Source: Leptasterias polaris | Taxonomy: Eukaryota > Echinodermata > Asteroidea > Forcipulatida > Asteriidae | Length of the DNA: 64,000 bases | Assembly: GCA_037783415.1 (NCBI GenBank) | Contig: JAZGTN010000027.1 | Location: forward strand, 124,001-188,000 | Direction: 5' to 3' | Part shown: positions 24,905 through 35,421 of the stretch, piece by piece | Numbering within the stretch: the first letter of the stretch is position 1 | Layout: each line of letters begins with the position of its first letter | Position numbers and translations under genes: made by a program | The notes under the pieces: model-generated | What the model saw: only the letters and a program-made list of their open reading frames with translations | Database searches by the model: none | Told to the model about the DNA's origin: nothing

Positions 24905-25420
24905 CTGGGCCCAATTTCATACAGACTGTAAGCACAACAACTTGCTAAGCACAGAAAACTCTTTCTTAGCAGAAACAGGTAACAAGCTCAGTTCTATCAA
25001 GTTTACAATGTACAGCTGGTGCTCCGCTCGTTCTCCGCTCGTTTGCTATAGACCTTTCTTTTGCAACGTCACAGCCCGAGTTTTTGCCAACCCAGGTTGG
25101 AAAAGTCTGGAAAGCCATAACTGCAAATCAAAAACAGATTGCCACAGTTTGTAGCAGTGTTACACAAATATTCAAAAATAGTGTTGAATTTGTTGGAAAC
25201 AAATCAACCAATCATGGAAGGTAATTCCGTTCATGAATCTTTACAGAAAATGTTGATTTTGGTCACAACATTTTTTAACACGATTGAATGTTTTGCTAAT
25301 ATTCGGCCGTCCATGCCAACCGGCGCACTTTGTTTATCAACAAAAGAAAGGTCTATACTTAGCAAATGTATTTGCTGAGCAGTATTTTCTGCTTTAACAG
25401 CTTGATGATATTGGGCCCAG
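24905..25420. mobile_element. MITE, 'GGGCCCAATTTCAT' family, interrupted by another MITE
   Basis: The left end CTGGGCCCAATTTCATACAG is mirrored at the right end by CTTGATGATATTGGGCCCAG. The subterminal blocks (CTTGCTAAGCAC on the left, TGCTGAGCAGTATTTTCTGC on the right) match the family copy at 8892-9081. The interior between 25047 and 25357 is a second element. Without that insert the host element would be about 205 bp, close to the 190-bp intact copy. Confidence 0.7.
25047..25357. mobile_element. MITE with TIR TATAGACCTTTCTTTTG, nested
   Basis: TATAGACCTTTCTTTTG at 25047-25063 is exactly inverted at 25341-25357. The 311-bp element has no meaningful ORF and lies wholly inside the older MITE at 24905-25420, so it inserted later. 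The outermost TA may be the target duplication, which is typical of Tc1/mariner-related MITEs. Confidence 0.82.
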
Positions 25421-27562
25421 AGTTTGAACCTGTTTATTTGCACATTTACACTAAAGGAATGTTAACAAAATCAAACTTTTTTTAAACAACAATCCTGCTG
25501 ATAAATCCCCCTGGGGATCATTTGGAATGTTAATGACTAAAACTGAAAGCAAAGAAACCATCAGGCGGGTAACCTCTGGGTAAAAAATACCATTACTTGG
25601 TTTTTATTTTGTGTTGTTGTTTTGCTATTAAAACTTTCAGGTTTTATGGTTTTTTTCCCTCCCACCCATCAAGCACCCAAAGTATAGCATTAACACCTGC
25701 TTACATAAACCCTTGCTTACATAAACCCTTGTGATTTATGGAGGCTCAAATATGTCTGAACCACTGAATTCAAAAGGCAGCCTCTCATTGCCGAAGCCTA
25801 GCAAAGCAGTCAACAAACAATACATGCCACAACTAATGCCTAGCAGTATTTTGACGAAGCCACAACAACAGGTATTACAGCAGCGCCACTTCCTGTTGTG
25901 CTCCCCCCTGTCATAATGCAGGTAATTTCACTGCCCCCCCCCCCCTTGGAAAGGAAGCCATTCAACCTCAGCTGGCCAAAGTTCTTGGAGCTGGAAATCT
26001 TTCAAGCGCTTTTTATCTCCTTAATTTGATGAGTTTGTCCTTCCCTTCACCAGCATGGTCAGAGACCCCCCTGGCAGAGCGTTCCTTCCTATAAATAGCC
26101 CCAACTGGAACCCACTGCTCTAATAGTCTTAAGAGGTGAATTAGGGTGGTGTGGGTATTGTGTGGGTATTCTGGGAGTAAAGGGAGTGGGTGCCATCCTG
26201 CCTTTCAAAATAAATATTTTCTCCCATTCAGTAATAAGAATAGGAATAATATTCCTGTTAATTCCCAATTTTTCTCAAAAAGTGCTTACAATATTTTTTT
26301 TTTACAAACAAGCTATGTGTGTCTGTGACACATTAACACTCAGAACGACTTGTGAGGGTGCAAGTGCCCACCTTTCAACTTGGATTGGACTGGTTGCCTG
26401 GTTGTGCTTTTCAGAGATGTTCAAGATTGCAAATATCATTTTATCTCAAACTGATGCGAGTAATATGTGAGGGAAAGCATCCTGACATTTTCCTATATCG
26501 TATGTTGCTTGAGAAAACTTTTAACACAATCATATGCCAGTCCCTCCCTTACAACAAAAGAAGAAAACCACACACACATTGAAAATAACATCTATCCAAG
26601 CCTTGAATTACAGGGAGGCCGTGGCCTCTGTTGCCCATGTCTTGGCCTTGGTGCCCCTTCAAAAGTTTCCCATAGAATACAAAGATGATTTCCAATGGAA
26701 GTGCCCTTTGCAAAATTAAAATGGCCTTGTCCTCTCAAAGATGAAATTCCAAGCCTGTAGTATGCCTCCCACAAAGTCATAAATATTCTTTATGTTTTTA
26801 CATTCATATGGTTCACAGAGAAAACTTATCTTGAACATTGTAATTTGATCAATTCTGTTCAGTTAATATGTTTTGGGTCTTCACCATTATGGAGAGGATG
26901 AGGTGATAATTAATCAAACATTCACTAAATAAACCAGGGCTCAAAATTTACACTGGATCGCAAGCCAGAGGCCAGTGATTTTAGCGTCAGGCCAGTAAAC
27001 TTATGACCAGACAAGTCCAACAATCTTGTGATTTGTTCAATTGAATAGTAATACCTAATTGTGTAATATATTTACAATAATAAAAAAAAGAGAGAGGTTC
27101 AAAGGTTGACTTTGAGTCTAATAAGTATCTTTCAATTTTGTCGAATATCAAAGTATACTAAAACCCATAAAACAATGAGATTATCTTCCCTTAATGCTGG
27201 TATAAAAATTGTTTCTTATTTTGATTCTGGTCTTGTTGAACAAATTCAGTGGTCCAGGAAAATAGTTGAGATTTTCCTCCCAAATTTGAGCCATGTAAAC
27301 TGATACTACAGGACTAGAGTTTTTAACAATCTAAATTTAACACTATTGTTACAAGTATTGTGGCATCTGGGTCCTTTCCCAAGTTGCAGACGTCCCCTTT
27401 GCTGTTTTGTATTGCTTGTTAAATTCCAAGAAGATTAAACTAATGAACTACATTGTATAACTATAAGTCTACATTTACTACAATGATACTTTTGTTCAAA
27501 AGGTACCAAAGTGTTTATTGGCCCAGGATGATAGTATCAAATGTATCATTGTTGATAAATAC

Positions 27563-27634
27563 AAATAAAAGTAATACAATGTAACAAAGTTCACATCCAA
27601 ATAAAAGTATTACAATGTAACAAAGTCCACATCC
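27563..27634. repeat. Two-copy tandem duplication, 36-bp unit
   Basis: The unit beginning AAATAAAAGTA and ending TCACATCC occurs twice in a row, with only a couple of substitutions (A/T in AGTAATAC versus AGTATTAC, T/C in GTTCAC versus GTCCAC). It lies in the first kinesin intron. Confidence 0.85.
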
Positions 27635-28184
27635 TGTGCTGAAATAAATCGACAACAATGCATTTAAAATACCGTAGATGCTAGCGTGTAAAGGGAGGTA
27701 TTCGAACCGATCAAACAACACCCAGTGGTACCGTGCCCATTTAGTTTTCTCAACAAAGAGAAACACAAAAGTAAGAATGGACTTTTCAACTGATGTAACA
27801 ACACCTAACAGTACTTGTTGGTCTCCCAAATATCAAACAACTTTGTCAAAGATAATTTAATATTATTTGTTCTAAGCTTCAACGTTCAAAGAGCTATAGC
27901 TTTATAGTAGGCCCGGATATTAAAACTTATTTAGGTTGTTCTACAATACAATCTTGTAAGTTGTAACTTGCAACTAACACAAACTGCGCGGTTTTTTTTT
28001 ATTACGAGTTCGAGTGAACGAAAGTAAACAAACAGTTGTAACTTTACAAACAGAATAATGACAAAGCAGTGTATACATTCTTTAAACCTCAGAAAATCTA
28101 CACACACAGCATGTACAACTATATATACCGGTATGTCACGTTTTCCTCTTAAATCTGAAGCAATTTTACAGACTATTGTTTTAC

Positions 28185-28256
28185 CTTGTCCTTGAAACTT
28201 TTCACCTCCTCAGTAGTGGGTCCGAGCCCATGGTCGCTTCTTCCAGACGAAGCCAT
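28185..28256 (-). CDS. KIF26-like atypical kinesin, first coding exon
   Basis: The exon encodes the first 24 residues, beginning MASSGRSDHGLGPTTEEVKS and ending FKDK. The start at 28256 has a good initiation context (GCAATGG, purine at -3 and G at +4). An in-frame TAA about 50 nt upstream shows the frame opens here, and no other in-frame ATG lies between. The exon ends AAGGACAAG followed by the donor GTAA in phase 0, which matches the phase-0 acceptor of the exon at 22964. The joined product reads through without a stop. The fragment is polar and not itself diagnostic; the family call rests on exon 2. Alternative upstream exons or starts cannot be excluded. Confidence 0.68.
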
Positions 28257-28900
28257 TGCCAACAAAACCTCGCGGCAAAACAACTCTCGTGCTTCGACAA
28301 TGTTCGAACTTTAAACTCCCCGAAACAAAATCCAAAATTTTCCAGCAGTTTAATATTATCTGGAAAATATGTGATTGACAACAGAAAGAAGTTCCAGTGT
28401 TTGACTTTGAAAGTGATGTTTTCCTGTCTCCATGGTTGGAATTGAATCACACAAACTTCTCCTGAGTCCCACAAAACCAGCGAAGTCGCCCCTTGTCTGG
28501 ACCGGTGCCTAACAACCCGAGACGGGAGTCACGCGACGCTGCAAGTGTGACACGACACGTATCTTCTCTTTCCCCCAACGACTCCTCAATCTCAAAAAGT
28601 TGCGATTGTCCGCCACTCATCAACAGAGCTTCAGTCACACACTGGGCACAACCCCCTGCCCGGGATTAGTCCGATCCAAGCGAGTTTTCTCGCGATCAAT
28701 GATTACAGCAATCAGATTTTCTCTCCCCCTCTCTCTCTCCCTCTGCCGAGTTGTCGCCGCCAGCTAAAGACAACAATAATCAACCAACGAATAATCAGAC
28801 AATAGATGGCGCAATTTACGTCGTCTTGAAGTTGTTGACTGTCAACTCCCTGGCTCTACGGACGAAACTCGATGATTGAGACTCACTGCATGTAGTGTAG
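28257..28900 (-). promoter_or_regulatory. Probable 5' UTR and promoter of the KIF26-like gene
   Basis: The region upstream of the start codon is richer in G, C and CpG than most of the window, especially 28480-28700, and includes a CT-rich run (CCCCCTCTCTCTCTCCCTC) near 28724-28743. There is no convincing TATA box at a fixed distance, which fits a dispersed CpG-type promoter. The transcription start cannot be placed from sequence alone. Confidence 0.45.
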
Positions 28901-29270
28901 AGCAGTCAGTGCTGAGGCGCCTATCAAATGCATTTTACCTCTGTATCAACATTGCAGGCCGCAATGACTAAACCATTGGAGGAACGATGACATTAGATTT
29001 TACATTATTTTACATTCATAAAGGATGACAGATTTTATCCCAGTGTCAAATTCAGAGCACGAGGGCCTATGTATAGGCATCCGATTCCAAACCATGTTTA
29101 AAAACGAGCACATCAACATGATCAACATTGGCGTATTACACAGCACATTAATTGCCAAAATGAACCTCTGCCATCATAAATGCGAGGCTTTGACACAGCT
29201 CCTGAAAGGGCGCCCTCAATTTTGTTAGCGCGCTGACGATGCGGACAGGTTGTCTAACTGTCCAATTGCT
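28901..29270. other. Intergenic stretch, nothing recognised
   Basis: No coding, RNA or repeat signal was found between the probable kinesin promoter and the hairpin element at 29271. Confidence 0.4.
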
Positions 29271-29440
29271 GCTCGATATGGGGCAGAGGGAGGCCCCCCC
29301 TCTATTGTGTCTTCATTGTGTTCTGGGAATCTCAGGAATTCTTTTGAGAATTTTAGGGGGGGTGCTTCTGTATACAAGAGGGAAGAGTGTGTTAGGGTTA
29401 GGGTTAGTTTGGGGGGGCCTCCCTCTGCCCCATATCGGGC
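29271..29440. mobile_element. Hairpin MITE with 27-bp perfect GC-rich TIR and TTAGGG repeats
   Basis: The 27 bp at 29274-29300 (CGATATGGGGCAGAGGGAGG followed by seven C) are perfectly inverted at 29411-29437. The match extends three more bases outward with one mismatch. The loop of about 110 bp contains TTAGGGTTAGGGTTAG at 29392-29407, two and a half units of the metazoan telomere repeat. There is no ORF of substance. The clean arms suggest a young element. Confidence 0.8.
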
Positions 29441-29869
29441 ATGGTATATAACTGTCTATCCTCAAAATAGATGACACTTAAATAAGAACCTCCGATTAGC
29501 AAAGTTTTTCGAGTTGCATTATTGACAAGACTCAATGAATAGTGTCCCATTCTCGATTTGATTTTTTTTTTCAGTCTGCATGGTTTTGAATCATGAAATA
29601 GAACTAGTGTCGTAATACGCTGAAATAGTTTTCGCCAGAAAGAGTTTAATCTTAGATCATAATACAGCTCATAATTTCAAACAAAAATCAACAATGATCG
29701 ACGAAACTAGTTTCAACAGAAGTTAACACTTTCAATTGTGTTCTTTTTTAATGATAAACAATTTTAAGCCAGTAGTTACATGCCGGCGGTATAACAACGC
29801 ATTTGTTATGGAAAAGGCACGGGAATGAACTATAATAGTTAATACGAAAACTGTCAAAGATTGTGCATG

Positions 29870-29976
29870 TGAAACAGTACACTGGAAGGTAACTTTATTC
29901 TGGTAAGCATGTTTTTGTTGTATGTGCTAAGCTAATTAACGTGGGTGCTTAAGCAGCTGTATGAAATAGGGCGGGC
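29870..29976. mobile_element. Half copy of the 'GGGCCC-ATTTCAT' MITE family
   Basis: The right end GTGCTTAAGCAGCTGTATGAAAT followed by AGGGCGGGCCC matches the ends of the copies at 8892-9081 and 24905-25420, and CTGGTAAGCATG matches their interior. The other end is missing or too diverged to see. Confidence 0.5.
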
Positions 29977-32900
29977 CCTTGATGCGGGAGCAGAGAACAG
30001 AAGTGCGGTACGTACGTAGTATCCAGAGAAACCTTCAGGGCACAGTGACCTTTAAGGATGAAATCCTCGTTGTTTTCTGACCCCATCTTATAAGGTTCAA
30101 CAAGAATCAGTATTCATGTGTTGGCCAGCATCGGTCTACCCTAGCGCTATAGCGACCATCATCATTGTGTGGATGCGTAACTCCCGCTTTCGACCTGCCT
30201 CACTCTTGACCGTCGAGTGTCTCTCAGATTATATTGCAGAAGGGATTCTTTCTGATTTGTAGATGCTATTATGAACCCTATTTTGAGAAGCTGGCTATTC
30301 GGTTTCACATTATCGTGGGTTATGGATGTCGCCTTGTGAAGTCGTCTGGATCCATAATGTCTCAAAGTGTACGTCATTGAAAAGTTCTTCAGTTTGAAAC
30401 GAGTCCTCATCATCTGGCGATGGTGTGCATTATAAATATCACGAGCTTCCTCTCAATTACTTTCATAAAACACGTAAACAGATGAAGGGACCCCTCAACC
30501 ATGCACGGACAGTTTGGTTGGTTTTCATTTTCGTCTTTACACTTGCTGTATGATTTAGGAATGTTGTATGATTGTTACGGTTGTTATTAAAAAAGGAGGG
30601 GGGAAACAATAACCGTGACAATAACTTAATTAAATAGCTAACAAACTGTTTATTCCATCAAATTCGGTGTTTACGCTTTAGAGGAAAATATCCCCAATTT
30701 TAAACAGGAATTTTGTGCACATCCATCTGAACTTATTTCAATTGTATTTGGTAATCAACATAAAGCACTGGTGATTTTTGGTCTAAAAAATTATGTTCTC
30801 AACTTCCTAATTGGTATTGGTACAAATATAAGTTTTAGATTGAAACTAATCATAGAATTTGTTTTCTCGATAATCACCGATAATTACAATTTTCTAGGTC
30901 TTTAACAATTTCTAAAACAAATCTGCAACTTTTTTTACCAATTTTAACCCCCCCGCCCCCTTCACCAACGTCATACGCTGCTATACTGTCCGCCACGCTT
31001 GAAATTTTGGCGAGTCAAAATTTGCGCGTAAAAATTATGGCAACTGTGTAAATGCTACGTCGCCTAAAATACGCATTAATTACATTGTACAACACACGGG
31101 GACATTGACTTCCAAACAGGCGCAACCAAGATTTTTGAGACGGAGACGGTCAAGTGAATCGGGATCAATAGGTAGACCTGTCAAAAACTCGAAAGAGAAC
31201 AATTTGTTATTATTCAATTTATCGGGGGGGGGGGCCGAAACAACGCATACATCACTGTGCTTTTCTTGGATTAAGACCTCTTATTTTCGCAAGCAAAATC
31301 AAAGTTCAATCTTTAAGATCTCAGCTTTATTCAATATGCAGTATGTTATGACCTAATTATGCAAATCTCATGGTGTTCTTCTTCTGCTCCATGCTCAAGC
31401 ACCGCGCCTAATTGTCTTGAAACATTGAAGGACGTATAACAAGCGTTGACCAGAATTTAATGTCATTAGTGTTCGCAAATGGCCCCAGTTTTCTGTCACC
31501 TTGATGGGATCAGAATCTTCACACAACGCAACTCTAGACATCATTAGTTGTTTTTCAGACTGTGGAAGGTTCTTGAATCAGAGCAATGCGCCTGCACGAT
31601 GTCCCCCAATGTTCAAGTTTGGTTATAATTAGTTAGCAAGAATTTAGGTGTAAGTTTCATTAAACTCATTCCAATTTATTTCCAACGGAAAAAGACAGAG
31701 CTCGTGGAAGTTAAATAAACCAACAACAAAACAACAACAAAACGCTTTGACTTTCCATGACCTCCTTATTCCCAATGCTTAGTTATTAGGACAGAACGTT
31801 AAAAAAAGAAACAAAATCGTGACATAAAATATTTTTATAAAGTTTCTTTTCAAGTGAATCCGGTCCACAGGATGGTATCCTAAACAAATTCCTTTCTAGC
31901 TTTGCTTTGGTTGTTGATTCGTATCAGAGACTTTTTGGGCCTACATGAAGCTCAAGGCCCATTTGTAGACAGTAAGTAAAATGTAATGTTACTTGTAAGA
32001 AAACACACAAAAACAACGTATTAAATCATTATATTACACAATGTAATTCGCAAGAAAGATACTGATGAAATATAAAAGCTGTATAGGCCTACCATTGGAA
32101 CTTCTTATTATTCTACTTTCGATTCACACTTTATTGCATTCTGACCACTAATAAATTAGTTGATTTCGCCATAAGTCAAAATAATTATAACATGCAATTA
32201 CAAAGATGGCGGTGAGGTGCTAAGTTAAAAGTATTTTTCCTCTTCATTCGTTCGCTCATCAGACAGTGCTAATGCCCGACAGGCCTGCTGACGCCGAAAA
32301 ACCTCACAACTATCGCCGGTCTTACAGGATGGCGGGGAAAAGGCGAAGAAATCAAAACACGCGACGTTAAGAAGATTGTGTAAACGCAGTCGAGCCCTTC
32401 ACTATCAGAAATTACACTTTAATGGCGGCTGTGTCTACATTACAAGACATGTTCTTGTTGATCAAGCTGTACGTCGATGGTTTGATCTTTCTGTATCTAT
32501 CGCAGTGATGAAAGCGGTCATACTCACTGATTCAGCCATCAGAGATGGTAAACGATAATTGCCAAAGATAACGCCAACGCAACAAGCAATGGATAAAGTG
32601 TGACAATTAACAGACTCCTCCAGCGAGTAAAATACATACGTTTTTGCAATAAGACCAAGAACAATCCCGTTAAGCAAAAGAAAGACACGTATAGTTACTT
32701 GCACAATAGCAAACTTAAGTAACCAACAATAATAAACAACATGTGCGATCAAAAGACCAAGGTTAAAATGAAATGCCTGCTCAAAAATAGTTTCATTGTA
32801 CTGATAAATAAATAGTTTATACTGATACTTATTCCCACTGCGTTTAAGAAAATATTTTCTATTTCACAGTAATTGCGTAGCTTAAATATCTTCTTGTTTG

Positions 32901-33018
32901 ATGTCTATTTCCATTTGAAAGTGATTGTATTTTCTGAAAAAATTGTTTGATCTGTTGACTGTATTTTTTATTTGATTACTTTGTGTTTGTTAAAATGTTG
33001 AGATGTTTTTATGTAACA
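29977..33018. other. Intergenic stretch, nothing firm recognised
   Basis: No supported exon or structured element was found. A G-run (31224-31233) and C-runs are present. Short open frames here show no conserved motif. Confidence 0.4.
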
Positions 33019-33095
33019 CTGCGCCTTGAAAAACAACTTTGTTTGAATGGTTTACCGTGTACAAACAAGTTTAAATAAATAAATAAATAAATAAA
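33019..33095 (+). mobile_element. 3' tail of an L2/CR1-type LINE with a (TAAA)n end
   Basis: CTGCGCCTTGAAAA... followed by GGTTTACCGTGTACAAACAAG and then five to six TAAA units at 33071-33095 resembles the conserved 3' untranslated end of L2/CR1-like LINEs. In these a GCGCCTTGA box precedes a short tandem tail. The same GCGCCTTGA box follows the reverse-transcriptase remnant at 58169. No coding sequence of the element is recognisable upstream. Confidence 0.6.
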
Positions 33096-34823
33096 TTCAA
33101 TTCTAAGGACAGCACGTACTTGTCATGACTGTTTTGACATTTTGCGATAAGTCGTATCTTAAAACGTCTATAGAACACGACAGAGAATTAGACCGTAATG
33201 TAATGCAACATTGGCCAGATTGTATTCCAGGAAAATTGACTTTCAAGCCTACATTCCTTTTTTCCATTTTCCCCTCCCAGTTTTTACAGCCGGTCCCCAC
33301 GCATCGGTGCTTCAAAGCCCTACTTAATACAGCACCGTCAAACGTCGAACACCTACACACCACGGTGTCGCAGATGTCTGACCTCAGCCGAACGGAAACG
33401 CAGATGGAGTTTTAACATGGAACTCATCGATTCCGAGTAGTATTCAACTCGACAGCAAGGTTTCACGGGGACAATTGGATTGAATTACGGTCAGGTCTTC
33501 TTTACATTAATAGGGGTGGAGTTGAAAATTCGAGGGAAAAAAAGAAGAAAGGACTACACGACCAGCTTAAATAACTTTGCATGATTATTTAACATTTATT
33601 TAAAGAGCCACCAGCTTATTTGTTGAGCTAATATAATGCAGCATGGTACAAACAACGGCAAAAGATTGCCTGTGCAAGTCTGGCGTATAGGCCTATTACG
33701 CGTATGCGATGGGTCCCGTTTGTGAAGAGTTCGTTTCCTTGAAACAATGAAGGTTCTCCCAAATTTTCGAACACGCTTTTAAAACCTATGAACGGTTTGT
33801 ACATTTCAGGACCACTTAACATACGTAAGTCACACTTATCAATTTTGCAAACCACTGTGGCCGACCACAATAGCCAATCACACCAGTTTAAATGCCAGTG
33901 CTGGTTTCGATAGTCCAGGCCTAAGCTCAATTTATTATTAAGCCTAGACGTGGACTAACATTACGATTAATCGTTAACCAAAGCTAGAGTGACTATCTGC
34001 CATGGTAAACATAGAAACAAAAATTCAAAGAATAAAATAATGTGTATCTACCTCCATGTTAAAAATACCACACAAGTTTAAATGAAGCACACTGGACTTA
34101 ATAATCCACAAAATGTACATTCCATCACACACTCAATTCCAAAACGTCGTCCCGCCGGAAGTTGTAACCATTCCCAAGACGCATTCCGATACCGTGTGGA
34201 GATATACAAAACAATGAGGCCACGTTGGGAATGAGTGGCCTAATTACGAAGCACTGAAGTGAAAACATTCTGAAAACATCCCCGACTAAATTCAAATTTG
34301 TGTGCAACCTAAGAATCCTTGTCTCTCTCAGGTGAGGCCGAAAACAACCAAGTTTGTCCCGCAGGCGTCGTCGATCCATAGAAGCTTGGCGTAAAGTGCA
34401 TGCTAAATACGAATCGATAGCACCCGCGAGAAATGAAAAATGATCTTGAACTAGGCGAGGTGCTGCTTCGTCGTACCACGTGGACCACGTAGTTGTCAGA
34501 AAGGGTTTGTCCCCAGAGTAGCCATGCGGCGTGGCAACGGTATTTTAACTTTCACTTCCGCAGATCGGCGTTCAAAAATAGTACGAGGTTGATGCAGTGA
34601 CACGCGCGTTTGCTGCGTGAAGATCCAGCGCACACAATGAATAGAAATGAGTGAATGAATAAGATCAATTTAACTTAAGACCTTTGCAACCCGGATGAAC
34701 ACATTAAAACTTAATAGTGTACACACAATATCAAGCACGCCTTGCAAAAAAACATCGATAATTCTGAAAACATCTCCTAATCATCACTAATGAGCAACGA
34801 CTCGCTGCCTATAGTCAAACATC
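33096..34823. other. Intergenic stretch, no supported gene
   Basis: It contains a few CpG-richer patches (34130-34200, 34440-34620). Open frames of 84-100 codons occur on both strands but lack splice signals, motifs and recognisable similarity. Confidence 0.4.
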
Positions 34824-35421
34824 AAATAGCTTATAGTTTTAGTTTTTCCATCAGTATCTTGACAGACATGGACACAACTTTTATTTTAAAACAAAATGGT
34901 AATTCTGCAGTGTTGAGTCCTGTAGACAAAATGGCCTACAATTATTCTATAAGATCTTCTGCAACATCGGCTTGCGTAGTTAAGCAATGACTGCAGATTG
35001 TTTGACATGGCCCCTTTCAAAGTAAATAGCTTATAGTTTTAGTTTTTCCATCAGTATCTTGACAGACATGGACACAACTTTTATTTTAAAACAAAATGGT
35101 AATTCTGCAGTGTTGAGTCCTGTAGACAAAATGGCCTACAATTATTCTATAAGATCTTCTGCAACATCGGCTTGCGTAGTTAAGCAATAACTGCAGATTG
35201 TTTGACATGGCCCCTTTCACAGTAAATAGCTTATAGTTTTAGTTTTTCCATCAGTATCTTGACAGACATGGACACAACTTTTATTTTAAAACAAATGGTA
35301 ATTCTGCAGTGTTGAGTCCTGTATAGACAAAATGGCCTACAATTATTCTATAAGATCTTCTGCAACATCGGCTTGCGTAGTTAAGCAATGACTGCAGATT
35401 GTTTGACATGGCCCCTTTCAA
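34824..35421. repeat. Tandem array, three copies of a 200-bp unit
   Basis: Units start at AAATAGCTTATAGTTTTAG at 34824, 35024 and 35224, giving a period of exactly 200 bp. Copies 1 and 2 differ at only a couple of positions (GCAATGACTGC versus GCAATAACTGC; TTTCAAAGTA versus TTTCACAGTA). Copy 3 has one A deleted and a two-base insertion in GTCCTGTATAGACAAAA. A 66-codon open frame (34790-34990) largely overlaps copy 1 and looks like chance. The near-identity suggests a very recent duplication, or an assembly artefact. Confidence 0.95.

Larger units (their letters stand above)
22965..28184 (-). other. Intron 1 of the KIF26-like gene (5.2 kb), rich in mobile elements
   Basis: It is bounded by the donor GTAA (28184-28181) after AAGGACAAG and by the ACAG acceptor at 22965-22968, phase 0 on both sides. 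It holds a G-rich tract, one MITE, a tRNA-like sequence, two nested MITEs and a short tandem duplication. Apart from these I see no further exon. Confidence 0.65.

Noticed and set aside
24687..25154. 155-codon plus-strand open frame
   Set aside because: It runs through the antisense of the tRNA-like sequence and two different MITEs, so it is a chance frame.
34790..34990. 66-codon frame overlapping the tandem repeat
   Set aside because: It lies mostly within one 200-bp unit. Copy 3 has indels that break the frame, and no coding signature is present.
34824..35421. CRISPR array
   Set aside because: Units are 200 bp and contiguous, with no short repeat-spacer pattern, and the genome is eukaryotic.
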